Position numbers and translations under genes: made by a program. A stretch of 16,883 bases of DNA from Pseudomonadota bacterium (lineage in GTDB: Bacteria; Pseudomonadota; Gammaproteobacteria; Burkholderiales; Burkholderiaceae), in assembly GCA_023441105.1 (NCBI GenBank), contig JAEZQX010000290.1, positions 1-16,883 on the forward strand. The letters are read 5' to 3'. The notes under the pieces were generated by a model, which searched no databases, had not been told where the DNA came from, and saw only the letters and a list, made by a program, of their open reading frames with translations. This document shows positions 1 through 8,515 of this stretch, one piece after another. The stretch's first letter is position 1. Every line of letters starts with the position of its first letter.

Positions 1-93
1 CGGCAGGGCCAGGGCGGAGCCCGCGGCCGTGCCGCCGAGCAGCAGGCGCCGCCGCAGCGGAAGCGCCGGGGTCGAGGAGGTCGAGGACTTCAT
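1..93 (-). CDS. N-terminus of an exported protein with a Tat-like leader (partial)
   Basis: An ATG on the minus strand at 91-93 opens a frame that stays open to the left edge, giving 31 residues. They read as a polar n-region, then PLRRRLLLGGTAAGSALALP: an arginine cluster followed by a hydrophobic stretch, like a twin-arginine or Sec signal peptide. The gene begins 21 bp after the mutS stop on the same strand, so the two are probably co-transcribed. No good Shine-Dalgarno is visible before the ATG, so the start is not certain. The mature domain lies outside the window and the function cannot be told. Confidence is for an exported-protein start, not for any family. Confidence 0.6.
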   Translation of the reverse strand, partial: MKSSTSSTPALPLRRRLLLGGTAAGSALALP

Positions 94-114
94 GCAGCGC
101 CAGATGGCGATCGT

Positions 115-2865
115 TCAGCGCGCATCGCCATCGAGCATCGCCCGCCACTGATAGATGCGTTCGAGGGCCAGCCGCGGCGTCAGCTCGTCGACCGACAGGC
201 TGCGCAGTTCGTCGCCGATCTGCCTGATCTGCTCCGCCTGCGGTGACTCCGGCGCCGCCTCGAGCCCGGGCAACTGCTCCCCGGTTGCGTCGGGCGGCTC
301 GGCGGGCGCGGCAGCGAACAGATCCATCTGCGGCTGCTGCGCGGCTGCCGCCTGCTCGAGGGATTGCAAGGTGCCGCGGGCATGCCGCAGCAGGCTTGCC
401 GGCAGCCCGGCCAGTCGCGCCACCTGCAGGCCGTAGCTCTGGCTCGCCGGTCCCTGGCGGACCTGGTGCAGGAAGACGATCCCGCCGGCATGCTCCGCCG
501 CGGCCAGGTGAAGGTTGGCGGCGGCCGTGGACTGCGTCGCGAGGGCGGTCAGCTCGAAGTAGTGGGTCGCAAACAGCGTCAGCGAACGGCTGGTCTCGAG
601 CAGGTGGAAGGCGATGGCATGCGCCAGTGCCAGGCCGTCGAAGGTCGAGGTGCCACGGCCGATCTCATCCACCAGCACCAGCGACCGCTCGGTGGCGGCG
701 TTGATGATCGCTGCCGCCTCGGTCATCTCGACCATGAAGGTTGAGCGGCCACCGGCGAGATCGTCGGAGGCGCCGATGCGGGTGAAGATCCGGTCGATCG
801 GCCCGATCACGCACGACTCCGCCGGCACGAAGCTGCCGCACCAGGCCAGCACGGCGATCAGCGCCACCTGGCGCATGTAGGTCGACTTGCCGCCCATGTT
901 CGGGCCGGTGATGACCAGCAGCCGCTGCTCCTGATCCATCTCGCAATCGTTGGCGATGAAGCGCTCGACGACCTTCTCGACCACCGGATGCCGACCGCCC
1001 TTGATGCGGATGCCGGGGTGCTCGCCGAGCTCGGGGCGGATCCAGCGCGACTGTTCCGCCACCGTCGCGAGCGCGTGGCAGCAATCGAGGGCGGCGATGG
1101 CGCGCGCCAGCTGCTGCAATGCCGGTATGTGCGGCGCGAGCGCCTGCAGCAGTTGCTCGTAGAGCGCCTTCTCTCGCGCCAGTGCGCGTTCGCGCGCCGA
1201 CAGCGCCTTGTCCTCGAACGACTTCAGCTCGGCGGTGATGTAGCGTTCCGTGCCCTTGAGTGTCTGGCGGCGGCGGTAATCGGCGGGCACCTTGTCCGCC
1301 TGTGTGCGCCCCACCTCGATGAAGAAGCCGTGCACGCTGTTGTAGCCGACCTTGAGCGAGGCGATGCCGCTGCGCTCGCGCTCGCGCTGCTCCATCTCGG
1401 CAAGGACGCTGTCGCAGTCGCGATCCACCGCGCGCAGCTCGTCGAGCGTTCCGTCGAAGCCGTCGCGGATCACGCCGCCATCGCGCACCAACGCTGCCGG
1501 CTGGTCCGCCAGCGTCTCGCGCAGCAGCGCCCCGATGGCCGGATCGATGGCGGCGGCCAACCTGAGCTGGGCGACAGCCGAGTTCGGCTCGCTGTCGACC
1601 GTGCCGCCGCGCGACTGATGCAGCAACTCGAGGCATTGCGAAAGAACCGGCAGTGCGTCCTCGAGCGCTGCAAGCTCGCGCGGCCGCGCGCTGCCGAGGG
1701 AGATCCGGGTGGTGATGCGCTCGATGTCGGCGCAGCCTCCCAGCAGGCGCCCGATCGGCTGCGTCAGGCGGTGGGTGATCAGGCATTCCACCAGATCCTG
1801 GCGCGACCGCACTTCCGCCTTGTCCTGCAGCGGCGCGAGCAGCCATTGGCGCAGCAGCCGGCTGCCGGCGGCGGTGGCGCACTGGTCGACGCGTGACAAC
1901 AGGGTCTCGCCCCGTTCCTCCTGCAGCGGCTTGACCAGCTCGAGGTTGCGGCGCGCCACAGGATCGATGGCGATCAGTGCGTCGCGCCGCAGGCGCCTGA
2001 TCGGCTGCAGGTGGCGAAACGGCTGGCCGAGGGTGAGCGCAAGATACTCCAGCAGCGCGCCGATCGCGCCGACGGCAGCTGGTTGGTCGGCGATCTCGGT
2101 GGAATGCAGCGTGTGCAGACCGAGCGTCTCGCGCAGCAGGCGCTCGCCGCGGGCCGGGTCGAAATGCCAGTCCGGCCGCTCGATCAGCGGCACGCTGCCG
2201 GCGGCCTGCAGGCGCTGACGCAGCCGGCCAAGCAAGGCGAGGTGCGGCTTGACCATGCCTTCCGCCACCAGCAGCTCGGCCGGGCCGATCCGCTCGAGCT
2301 CGGCCTCGACTTCGGCCTGGGCTACTTCGGTCACGCAGCAATCGCCGCTCGCTGCCACGATCGATGCCAGCAGGATCCGTTGCGCCTTCGGGGTGCCCGG
2401 CAGCATCGCCAGCGCCACCAGCGGGCGGTCTTCCCGCTCCGGCAGCAACTGGGCGTCGGTCAGGGTGCCCGGGGTGATGGTCCTGATGACCTTGCGCTCG
2501 ACCGGCCCCTTGGTGGTTGCCGGGTCGCCGATCTGCTCGCAGATCGCGACCGCCTCGCCGAGCGCGACCAGCTTGCCCAGGTAGAAGTCGAGCGCATGCA
2601 CCGGCACGCCGGCCATCGGAATCGGCTCGCCTGCCGATGCGCCGCGCTTGGTGAGCGTGATCGACAGCAGCGGCGCCGCCCGCTTCGCGTCGTCATGGAA
2701 GAGCTCGTAGAAATCGCCCATGCGATAGAAGAGCAGGGCGTCCGGATGGTCGGCCTTGATGCGCAGGTACTGCTGCATCATCGGCGTGTGCGACGACAAG
2801 TCGCCACCTGCGGGGCCGGTACCGCCTCTGCTTTTCAGGCTCTCGAGTTCCCTCGCTGCTGTCAT
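115..2865 (-). CDS. mutS: DNA mismatch repair ATPase MutS
   Basis: MutS is the mismatch-recognition dimer that binds mispaired or looped DNA and uses ATP to recruit MutL. The N-terminal domain starts with [18 protein letters not shown] and carries the mismatch-wedging Phe-x-Glu at about residues 52-54 (GDFYELF). The Walker A motif GPNMGGKST is near residue 654, followed by the Walker B region ([16 protein letters not shown]) and the ABC signature region. QMDLF at about 846-850 matches a beta-clamp-binding motif, and a C-terminal dimer/tetramer segment follows. The frame is open up to an ATG at 2982, but the extra 39 residues look non-coding and have no ribosome site. I chose the ATG at 2863-2865, preceded by AGGA about 11 nt upstream, giving 916 residues. 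A shorter start nearer SSHTP is possible, since E. coli MutS has only a short N-terminal arm. Confidence 0.97.
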   Translation of the reverse strand: MTAARELESLKSRGGTGPAGGDLSSHTPMMQQYLRIKADHPDALLFYRMGDFYELFHDDAKRAAPLLSITLTKRGASAGEPIPMAGVPVHALDFYLGKLVALGEAVAICEQIGDPATTKGPVERKVIRTITPGTLTDAQLLPEREDRPLVALAMLPGTPKAQRILLASIVAASGDCCVTEVAQAEVEAELERIGPAELLVAEGMVKPHLALLGRLRQRLQAAGSVPLIERPDWHFDPARGERLLRETLGLHTLHSTEIADQPAAVGAIGALLEYLALTLGQPFRHLQPIRRLRRDALIAIDPVARRNLELVKPLQEERGETLLSRVDQCATAAGSRLLRQWLLAPLQDKAEVRSRQDLVECLITHRLTQPIGRLLGGCADIERITTRISLGSARPRELAALEDALPVLSQCLELLHQSRGGTVDSEPNSAVAQLRLAAAIDPAIGALLRETLADQPAALVRDGGVIRDGFDGTLDELRAVDRDCDSVLAEMEQRERERSGIASLKVGYNSVHGFFIEVGRTQADKVPADYRRRQTLKGTERYITAELKSFEDKALSARERALAREKALYEQLLQALAPHIPALQQLARAIAALDCCHALATVAEQSRWIRPELGEHPGIRIKGGRHPVVEKVVERFIANDCEMDQEQRLLVITGPNMGGKSTYMRQVALIAVLAWCGSFVPAESCVIGPIDRIFTRIGASDDLAGGRSTFMVEMTEAAAIINAATERSLVLVDEIGRGTSTFDGLALAHAIAFHLLETSRSLTLFATHYFELTALATQSTAAANLHLAAAEHAGGIVFLHQVRQGPASQSYGLQVARLAGLPASLLRHARGTLQSLEQAAAAQQPQMDLFAAAPAEPPDATGEQLPGLEAAPESPQAEQIRQIGDELRSLSVDELTPRLALERIYQWRAMLDGDAR

Positions 2866-3586
2866 TCCGGGCGAATTCCTGGTGGTCTCATGCAATCGAT
2901 CATCACTGGTTGACGGTGCGGTGCCGTGTCCTCTCATGAGCCAGGCGCAGCCATCCCCGACTCCCTGAAGGGCCTGCGCCATCGATGGAGAAAGCCATTC
3001 GAGCTTCGTACCGCATTGCGCGGAGCACTGAACTTGATGGCAGGGCGCCCGCGGTCGCCATTATCAGGGCAACCCAGGTAATCGATGAATTGTCAAGGCC
3101 GCCGCCGGCGGCACCGTTCGTGCCCGACTGGCCCGCAGGAATAGGGCCACGGGCCGTGTGACACACGGGCTGCGGAGCAAGCCGCGGCGACAGATGGGCA
3201 AGCCTCGCGGCAGCGTCCTGACCGCGCCGGCGCATTCTAGCTCGGTCGCGGCATTTCGTGGAAGCGGTCGGCGCCTTGCGCGTCGCTGCTCCTGCCCTCG
3301 ATCAGGTCCGCAGGACTGCCGCGGTATGCAGGATGGACACCATCGTCGAGCTTTGCGCGTCCAGCTCGTTGAAGCTCCCTTGCAAAGCTTCATCGAGGCA
3401 GAGAGATGGGCAGAGCCTTCAACGTCGTTGACGCAGGGTGAGGTGCCTGTCGCGCGCGAGTGATGGCGGACAAGAGCGCGATGCGATATCTCGTGATCCG
3501 AGCTTTGCTTGCCACCGGCGAGTCTTGGCTTGACCAATCAGATGACGTCCTCGAGCCCTCGGCCCACGGAATGGCAGTCAATCTGT
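2866..3586. other. Long gap without a convincing gene
   Basis: This 720-bp stretch separates mutS (leftward) from the lipoprotein gene (rightward), so it must hold the mutS promoter. Open frames exist on both strands, up to 157 codons, but none combines a ribosome site, sensible codon choice and a recognisable protein. A 69-residue frame starting near 3463 (MADKSAMRYLVIRALL...) is the least unlikely, but it has no clear Shine-Dalgarno and its end runs through the regulatory repeats described below. Toward the right end the base composition becomes less GC-rich. TTGGCTTGACCAA at 3525-3537 contains a half-site (GACCAA) of the operator-like element seen elsewhere in the window. Confidence 0.5.
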
Positions 3587-3626
3587 ATTGGCGGCAGACC
3601 GAGCCAATTGATGCAAATAGGCATCA
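3587..3626. promoter_or_regulatory. Two abutting perfect inverted repeats upstream of the lipoprotein gene
   Basis: ATTGGC (3587-3592) and GCCAAT (3603-3608) form a perfect 6-bp inverted repeat over 22 bp. Directly abutting it, TGATGC (3609-3614) and GCATCA (3621-3626) form a second perfect 6-bp inverted repeat over 18 bp. Both have the size of dimeric regulator sites. They sit about 115-150 bp before the lipoprotein start and just upstream of the operator-like element at 3628-3647. The regulators are unknown; the second repeat does not fit the FNR/Anr spacing. Confidence 0.4.
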
Positions 3627-3627
3627 G

Positions 3628-3647
3628 ATGTTTACCCAAGGGCCAAT
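3628..3647 (+). promoter_or_regulatory. Third, degenerate copy of the shared operator-like element
   Basis: ATGTTTACCCAAGGGCCAAT matches the element at 10291-10310 at 15 of 20 positions. The core CCAAGG and the right arm CCAAT are kept, while the left arm is degraded. TAACGT at 3670-3675 lies at the same offset from the element as TAGGTT does from the 8462-8481 copy, consistent with a -10 box and a site centred near -43. The lipoprotein ATG is 91 bp downstream. The match is seen directly; use as a promoter is inference. Confidence 0.4.
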
Positions 3648-3738
3648 ATGGATGAAAGGCGACTTGCGCTAACGTGAAGCTGTTGTACTGAATTCCGCTT
3701 CGATGACCAGGCCAGATGGCTTCCAAAAGGGGAGAATG

Positions 3739-4017
3739 ATGAAGAAGATCGTTTCCATGCCCGTCATGCTTGGAACACTGCTTGCCGGCGGCCTTGTCGC
3801 TGGATGCGGCTCCATGCAAAGCAGCAGTTCCGCCCAGACCAGTCCGATGCCCGAGGTGAGTGATCAGAGGGTTTGCGAGATTCAACGGCAATGGACAAGC
3901 ATGACGCCGGATGAACAAACTGCCGCACTGAACTATCACCTGAGGACGCTTACCCGCCAGTACGACAAGGAGGACCTCGCCGCGCTCCGGCGACGGGTGC
4001 AGAGCGCGAGGTGCTGA
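3739..4017 (+). CDS. Small orphan lipoprotein
   Basis: This 92-residue protein has a type II signal peptide: MKK, a hydrophobic stretch (IVSMPVMLGTLLAGGL) and the lipobox VAGC with the acylated cysteine at residue 23. The mature part is about 70 residues: a short Ser/Gln linker, then a probably helical segment rich in Arg, Gln and Leu (YHLRTLTRQYDKEDLAALRRRVQ), ending in a cysteine. Of two consecutive ATGs (3736, 3739) the second has the better distance from AGGGGAG at 3728-3734; a longer frame from 3703 lacks a ribosome site. The residue after the lipobox cysteine is glycine rather than aspartate, so outer-membrane sorting is likely. I do not recognise the family. It stands alone, preceded by a dense regulatory region, which suggests conditional expression. 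Confidence 0.8.
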   Translation: MKKIVSMPVMLGTLLAGGLVAGCGSMQSSSSAQTSPMPEVSDQRVCEIQRQWTSMTPDEQTAALNYHLRTLTRQYDKEDLAALRRRVQSARC

Positions 4018-4052
4018 GCGCGAGGGGCTGAGCGCGAGGGGCTGAGCGCAGC
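4011..4052 (+). repeat. 14-bp tandem repeat over the lipoprotein stop codon
   Basis: Three head-to-tail copies of a unit like GGGCTGAGCGCGAG lie at 4011-4024, 4025-4038 and 4039-4052, with small differences in the first and last. A further degenerate copy appears to precede them inside the gene. The first unit contains the TGA stop of the lipoprotein gene (4015-4017), so changes in copy number downstream would not alter the protein. Confidence 0.85.
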
Positions 4053-4564
4053 GTCACCAGCTTTCCCCGGTTTCCGTATTCCTTAGCATCTTTGCCGACA
4101 GAGTGCCGTAAGCCATCAGAGCTGTGCACGCGCCTGGCCCGTCGGTACGGCGGGCAATCCAAGGCAGGGTGGGGCGGGCGATTCGTGACGCTTATGTGAA
4201 TCGTCGCTCTCAATAAGCAGGGTCCGAGGGTCGGGCGGACGCCCCGGCGGGAAGCGCCCGTAGCGACCGCCGCTGCGCTCCGTCCAGTATGCCGACGATC
4301 CCGCGGATATTGGCGTTCGGGCGGCAACGCATCGACGGCCGTCGACTGCCGCTGCGATCGCAGTCGGGCATGACGCTTCCAAGGCCAGACAACGGGCTGA
4401 TGCCGGTTGTCCGCCGTGCCCCAGCCGGCCATCGTCCCGATCACCGGCCTGTTGCTGCCGGTCACTGCCGCTCCCTGGCAGACGATCGACTCCTGACGGA
4501 GGCTGCTCTTGTAAACAACAGTGTCGCGCTCGCAGCCACTGCGACTATCGATTCGACTGCGAGA
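4053..4564. other. Gap with palindromes and repeated CTGCGA elements, no convincing gene
   Basis: No frame here has a ribosome site and a recognisable product; the largest plus-strand frame (4289-4567) is low-complexity and unconvincing. Visible structures are an inverted repeat GCTTAT/ATAAGC (4190-4195 with 4213-4218), a GC-rich potential hairpin at 4229-4268 (GGTCG/CGACC around GGGCG/CGCCC), and a perfect 12-bp palindrome CTGCGATCGCAG at 4352-4363. The same CTGCGA/TCGCAG hexamer recurs at 4530-4535, 4539-4544 and 4557-4562, and beyond this stretch at 4601-4606 and 4660-4665. Confidence 0.45.
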
Positions 4565-4594
4565 TAGACAGCCTCTGCCGCTGCGGGCTACTAT
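4565..4594 (+). promoter_or_regulatory. Candidate sigma-70 promoter for the sensor kinase operon
   Basis: TAGACA (4565-4570, five of six to the -35 consensus) and TACTAT (4589-4594, four of six to the -10 consensus) are separated by 18 bp. They lie about 195 bp before the kinase start, and the CTGCGA/TCGCAG repeats flank them. A perfect TTGACA at 4637-4642 is closer to the gene but has no matching -10 box at the right distance. The call rests on motif matching only. Confidence 0.3.
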
Positions 4595-4788
4595 TTTTCG
4601 CTGCGAGCCTTGCCAGGCCGGGGGAGTCCGTTTCCTTTGACACGCGGACTGGCGTCCTGTCGCAGCCTGTCGCTCCCCCGGAGGTCGCTCGGCCGAGGGC
4701 CCAAGGTGATCCTTTTGATCGGCCGCCGCTCGATGCGCGGATCGGATCCTGATGGGATCTGTCCGGCAGCGATTCGCTGAGACTGGGG

Positions 4789-7700
4789 ATGGACTTCAAC
4801 TGGATCCTGATCGTCTGGTCCATGTCCGCGTCGGCGAGCCTGACGTTGGCGGTCATGCATCTGATCGTCTGGCTGAAGGACACGTCCGCCAGGGCCCATC
4901 TGCTGTTTCTCCTCGCGGCCGTTGCCGCGGTCGCCATGGCGTTCTGCGAGTTGCGGATGATGTGGGCGCAGACGCCGCAGGAGTACAGCGACGCAGTGCG
5001 CTGGGCGCACGTGCCGATATGGGTCCTCATCCTCTCGCTGACGGGCTTCGTGATGGTTCATCTGCGGGCCGGACGAAGATGGCTGGCGTGGACGGTCGTT
5101 GTCGTCAGAACGTTTGCATTGCTCCTGAACTTCCTGGCAGACCAGAACCTGAACTTTCGCGAGGTTACGGGCCTGCACGGTACTTTGTTCCTGGGCGAGT
5201 TGGTCGCCGTGCCCGACGCCGCAGCCAGTGCGTGGACGCTGGTCGGTACCCTCGGCATGCTCCTGTTCATCGCCTTCGTCGTGGATGCCTCGATCACGGT
5301 GTGGCGGCGCGGTGAGCGTCACCTGGCCTTGGTGACGGGGGGGAGCATCGTGCTGTGTGCGTCCGCCGGCACCGTCCAGATCACCCTGATCGTCCTTCAG
5401 CTCCTGGATTGGCCGTACATGGGAAGCCTGTTCTACATGGCGATAGTCGGTGCCGCGAGCTATGAGATGGGCAACAGCCTGGTCGCTGCCGCGCAGACGA
5501 CGTCCCGCTTGCAGGCAAGCGAGGCCAGGCTGCTTGAGACCGAGCAGCGCCTGGATGATGCAGCGGGTGCCGCCGAGCTCGGATCATGGGAATGGAATGT
5601 CCATCGTGAAGAGATCTGGGCAACCGACCGATGCCGCGCGTTGTTCGGCATTGCCAGGAATGAGCGACTCGAGTTCAGGGGAGTGCTCGATATAGTCCAT
5701 CCGGAAGACCGGGACACCCTGCTGAAGGCATTGCAGACCTCGCTCGAGAATCGTGCTGCCCTTGAAGCCGAGTACCGCGTGTTGCTGCCGGACGGGAGCA
5801 TGCGCTGGATCTTTACTAGAGGTCGCGTAACCAGTGCGGCGGGCAGCAGCGAGTCGATCTTGCACGGTGTTTCGATCGATATCTCGGCGCGCAAGCAGCT
5901 GGAGGAGCGATTCCGGCGGGTGGTGGACGTGGCGCCGGTCGGCTTGATGATCCTGGGCCAGGCCGGCACGATCGAGCTGGTCAACCCCTGGATCGAGAGC
6001 ACCTTCGGATATGGGAACGGAAAGCTCATCGGGCAGCATATCCACGCGCTCTTCCCGCGATCTGCCAGGCATCGACTGGATGGAGAGGGCTCCTTTTGTG
6101 TGGCCGACTCGATCACGGCCGGCCGGATGGCCGGGTTGAAATCGACCGGACGGCGCGCGGACGGCAGCGAGCTGGAGCTGGAGATCCGCGCTGATTCGGT
6201 TCCGGCGATGAATGGATCAGGCGCGCAGATCCTCGTCACGATGATCGATATCACCGAACGCGAGCGCAGCCAACGTGCCCTTGCGCAGGAGCGCGCATTC
6301 CTGCGACAGGTGATCGACATCGACCCGAACCTCATCTTCGCGAAGGACCGCCAGGGCCGCTTCACCCTTGCCAATCAGGCTGTTGCCGATATCTACGGCA
6401 CCACGGTGCAGGACCTGATCGGGAAGACCGATGCCGATTTCAACAGCAAGCCCGAGGAAGTCGCGCACTTCCGCCAGGTCGACACCGAGGTCATGGATTC
6501 CTTGGACGAGCGAAGGGTGGCGGAGGAAGAAATCACCGACGTCCACGGCAGGGTTCATTTTCTCCAGACGGTCAAGCGGCCGATCGTCGGGCCGGACGAT
6601 GTCGCGCACCAGCTGGTCGGAACGGCGACGGACATCACGGCGCGCAAGCGTGCCGAAGAGTCCATCAGGAATTCCGAGGAGTTCAATCGCTCGATCCTCT
6701 CGTCGCTGCAGGACCATGTGGTCATCCTGGATCGCGACGGTGTCGTGCTCGCCGTGAACGATGCCTGGAGTGAGTTCCGGTTGCCTCCAGGCACCCCGAA
6801 ACCCCTGGGAGAATGGTCGGTCGGCTGCAACTACCTCGATGTCTGCACCTACTCTCCTTCGGATCGGGACGCGACCGGCGAACGGGCCAGGGAAGGAATC
6901 AGGTCCGTGCTCAGCGGCAAGAGCGCGTTGTTCAGCATGGAATACAGCCCGAGCTGGCCGTCGGCATCCGGCTGGATACTGATGCGGGTTCTGCCGCTCA
7001 AGCGTGGATCCGGAGGGGTGGTGATCTCGCACAGGGACATCACCGACCGCAAGGAGGCGGAATTGGAGTTCGTGCAGCAGCGCAACGAACTGGCCCATTT
7101 CTCCCGCGTGACCATGCTCGGCCAGCTGTCGGGTTCGCTCGCGCACGAGCTCAATCAGCCGCTGGCCGCAATCCTCAGTAACGCCCAGGCCGCCTTGCGC
7201 TTTCTCGCTCACGACAACTACGATCGCGAGGAAGTGCGGGAGATCCTGTGTGACATCGTGAGCGACGACAAGCGCGCCGGCGACGTCATCCAGGGCTTGC
7301 GCATGCTCCTCAAGAAGGGCGAGACGCGGCATGAGCTGGTGGATCTGAACGAGATGGTTCGGGACGTCGCAAAGCTGGTCCGCAGTGAAATGGTCAATGC
7401 CCGCGTGACCCTCACGATGGACCTGGCTGAAGATCTGCCGTGGGTGCCGGGAGATCGCGTGCAGATCGAGCAGGTCCTGCTCAATCTCGTGGTGAACGGC
7501 AGCGACGCGATGGCCAACTCACCGGTTCATGAGCGCCAGCTGCTGGTCGGCACCGGGCGCCGCGGTAGCGATGAACTGGAGGTTTTCGTTGTTGACCACG
7601 GGCCGGGCCTCCAGCCCGAGGAAATCGAGAAGGTATTTGAGCCCTTCTACACGACCAAGGTCGGCGGCTTGGGCCTCGGATTGGTGGTCTCGAGAAAGAT

Positions 7701-7794
7701 CGTCAATGCCCATGGCGGAAGACTCCAAGCTGCCAGCAACTCGCACGGCGGCGCGACCTTCTCCTTTTCCCTGCCCATAAGTCCAGGAGCTTGA
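4789..7794 (+). CDS. Membrane sensor histidine kinase with four PAS-type regions
   Basis: This 1001-residue sensor kinase has about seven hydrophobic helices in residues 5-232, resembling the 7TM sensor region of some histidine kinases. Four PAS-like regions follow at roughly 258-372, 378-495, 505-625 and 630-760; the first has the PAS_3 pattern (LGSWEWN, HPEDRD, DGSMRWI). The HisKA helix carries the phospho-accepting His786 in LAHELNQPLAAI. The ATPase domain has the N box (NLVVNGSDAM), G1 (DHGPGL), the F box (FEPFYTT) and G2 (GLGLGL). This is the FixL/DctB-like kinase class. The ATG at 4789 is the first possible start after the in-frame stop at 4750-4752; its ribosome site is weak. It ends 2 bp before a FixJ-type regulator, its probable partner. 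The ligand or redox signal is unknown, and no heme-binding PAS signature could be confirmed. Confidence 0.93.
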   Translation: MDFNWILIVWSMSASASLTLAVMHLIVWLKDTSARAHLLFLLAAVAAVAMAFCELRMMWAQTPQEYSDAVRWAHVPIWVLILSLTGFVMVHLRAGRRWLAWTVVVVRTFALLLNFLADQNLNFREVTGLHGTLFLGELVAVPDAAASAWTLVGTLGMLLFIAFVVDASITVWRRGERHLALVTGGSIVLCASAGTVQITLIVLQLLDWPYMGSLFYMAIVGAASYEMGNSLVAAAQTTSRLQASEARLLETEQRLDDAAGAAELGSWEWNVHREEIWATDRCRALFGIARNERLEFRGVLDIVHPEDRDTLLKALQTSLENRAALEAEYRVLLPDGSMRWIFTRGRVTSAAGSSESILHGVSIDISARKQLEERFRRVVDVAPVGLMILGQAGTIELVNPWIESTFGYGNGKLIGQHIHALFPRSARHRLDGEGSFCVADSITAGRMAGLKSTGRRADGSELELEIRADSVPAMNGSGAQILVTMIDITERERSQRALAQERAFLRQVIDIDPNLIFAKDRQGRFTLANQAVADIYGTTVQDLIGKTDADFNSKPEEVAHFRQVDTEVMDSLDERRVAEEEITDVHGRVHFLQTVKRPIVGPDDVAHQLVGTATDITARKRAEESIRNSEEFNRSILSSLQDHVVILDRDGVVLAVNDAWSEFRLPPGTPKPLGEWSVGCNYLDVCTYSPSDRDATGERAREGIRSVLSGKSALFSMEYSPSWPSASGWILMRVLPLKRGSGGVVISHRDITDRKEAELEFVQQRNELAHFSRVTMLGQLSGSLAHELNQPLAAILSNAQAALRFLAHDNYDREEVREILCDIVSDDKRAGDVIQGLRMLLKKGETRHELVDLNEMVRDVAKLVRSEMVNARVTLTMDLAEDLPWVPGDRVQIEQVLLNLVVNGSDAMANSPVHERQLLVGTGRRGSDELEVFVVDHGPGLQPEEIEKVFEPFYTTKVGGLGLGLVVSRKIVNAHGGRLQAASNSHGGATFSFSLPISPGA

Positions 7795-7796
7795 AG

Positions 7797-8420
7797 ATGA
7801 GCGACGCAGGTCCGGTTGTGTGCGTTGTCGATGACGACGCTTCCTTCAGACAGGCGGTGACGCGTCTGGTTCGATCGGCCGGGATGAAGGCCATCGCCTA
7901 CGGCTCGGCGCAGGAGTACCTCGGCAGCTTCGACGCGAACCGGGCGGGCTGCCTCGTCCTGGACCTGTCGATGCCGGGTCAGACGGGCCTCGACCTCCAG
8001 AGAACGCTTGCTGGCGGAATGGGAGCGCCGCCCATCATCTTCGTCACCGGCCAGGGTGACATCCCGGCAAGCGTGCAGGCGATGAGGCGAGGTGCGGTGG
8101 AGTTCCTGACCAAGCCGGTGGATGACGTCGTGCTGCTCGACGCGATTCGCAGCGCGATCGCAAAGGATGAGGCCGATCGCTTGGCGCTGGCCGAGCTGGC
8201 AGCCGTCCAGCGCTCTCTTGCCACGCTGACGGCAAGGGAGTCCGAGGTGCTCCGTCACGTCATTTCGGGCAAGTTGAACAAGCAGATCGCCGGCGACCTC
8301 GGAACGGTGGAAAAGACCATCAAGGTGCACCGCTCCCGCCTGATGGCAAAGCTTCAAGTGAGGTCGGTAGCCGCGCTAGTGAGGCTAGCCGCGCAGGCAG
8401 GCGTACGGCCGATGGCGTGA
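7797..8420 (+). CDS. FixJ/NarL-type response regulator
   Basis: The 207-residue protein has a receiver domain with acidic pair VDDD, phospho-accepting Asp56 (LVLDLSMPG), Thr84 and Lys106 (TKP). The C-terminal LuxR-type helix-turn-helix runs from about 143 to 200 (LTARESEVLRHV, then KQIAGDLGTVEKTIKVHRSRLMAKL). Such proteins bind short inverted repeats as phosphorylated dimers and activate transcription. The start at ATG 7797 has AGGAG at 7785-7789 with a 7-nt spacer; a TTG six bases upstream is less likely. The gene is translationally close to the kinase, so phosphotransfer between the two is expected. It is the obvious in-window candidate to bind the palindromic elements at 8462-8481 and 10291-10310, but that is inference. 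Confidence 0.94.
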   Translation: MSDAGPVVCVVDDDASFRQAVTRLVRSAGMKAIAYGSAQEYLGSFDANRAGCLVLDLSMPGQTGLDLQRTLAGGMGAPPIIFVTGQGDIPASVQAMRRGAVEFLTKPVDDVVLLDAIRSAIAKDEADRLALAELAAVQRSLATLTARESEVLRHVISGKLNKQIAGDLGTVEKTIKVHRSRLMAKLQVRSVAALVRLAAQAGVRPMA

Positions 8421-8461
8421 GCTCCCGCGAAGGGCTGGGCTCTCTCTTGCAGCGGTGTTTC

Positions 8462-8481
8462 AGGTTGGTCCAAAGACCAAT
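8462..8481 (+). promoter_or_regulatory. Palindromic operator-like element, copy 1
   Basis: AGGTTGGTCCAAAGACCAAT contains the inverted repeat TTGGTC-CAAA-GACCAA (8465-8480). It matches 17 of 20 positions with the element at 10291-10310. It lies between the FixJ-type regulator and the stand-alone receiver gene, with its centre 43.5 bp before the GTG start. A TAGGTT at 8504-8509 could be a -10 box, but that hexamer also overlaps the AGG that would serve as ribosome site, so the promoter arrangement is not settled. Confidence 0.65.
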
Positions 8482-8515
8482 TTGCGGGTGTCTGGGGGCG
8501 TGTTAGGTTGCTGCG

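Noticed and set aside
988..1896. Long plus-strand frame of 302 codons opposite mutS
   Set aside because: It is an antisense shadow of mutS with the Arg/Ala-rich composition typical of GC-rich out-of-frame translation. The same holds for the long minus-strand frames opposite pflB (10319-12610) and DUF3141 (13129-15327).
2866..2982. N-terminal extension of MutS by 39 residues
   Set aside because: The extra sequence has no likeness to MutS, its ATG lacks a ribosome site, and the ATG at 2863-2865 has AGGA upstream.
3460..3672. Possible 70-residue small protein before the lipoprotein gene
   Set aside because: There is no clear Shine-Dalgarno and no recognisable family, and its 3' half coincides with the stacked inverted repeats, which explain the sequence better.
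4637..4642. Perfect -35 hexamer TTGACA before the kinase
   Set aside because: No acceptable -10 box is found 16-18 bp downstream.
4699..4720. FNR/Anr-like or operator-like site before the kinase (GGGCCCAAGGTGATCC and TGATCCTTTTGATC)
   Set aside because: TGATC repeats here are direct, not inverted as in TTGAT-N4-ATCAA, and only the central CCAAGGT resembles the shared palindrome.
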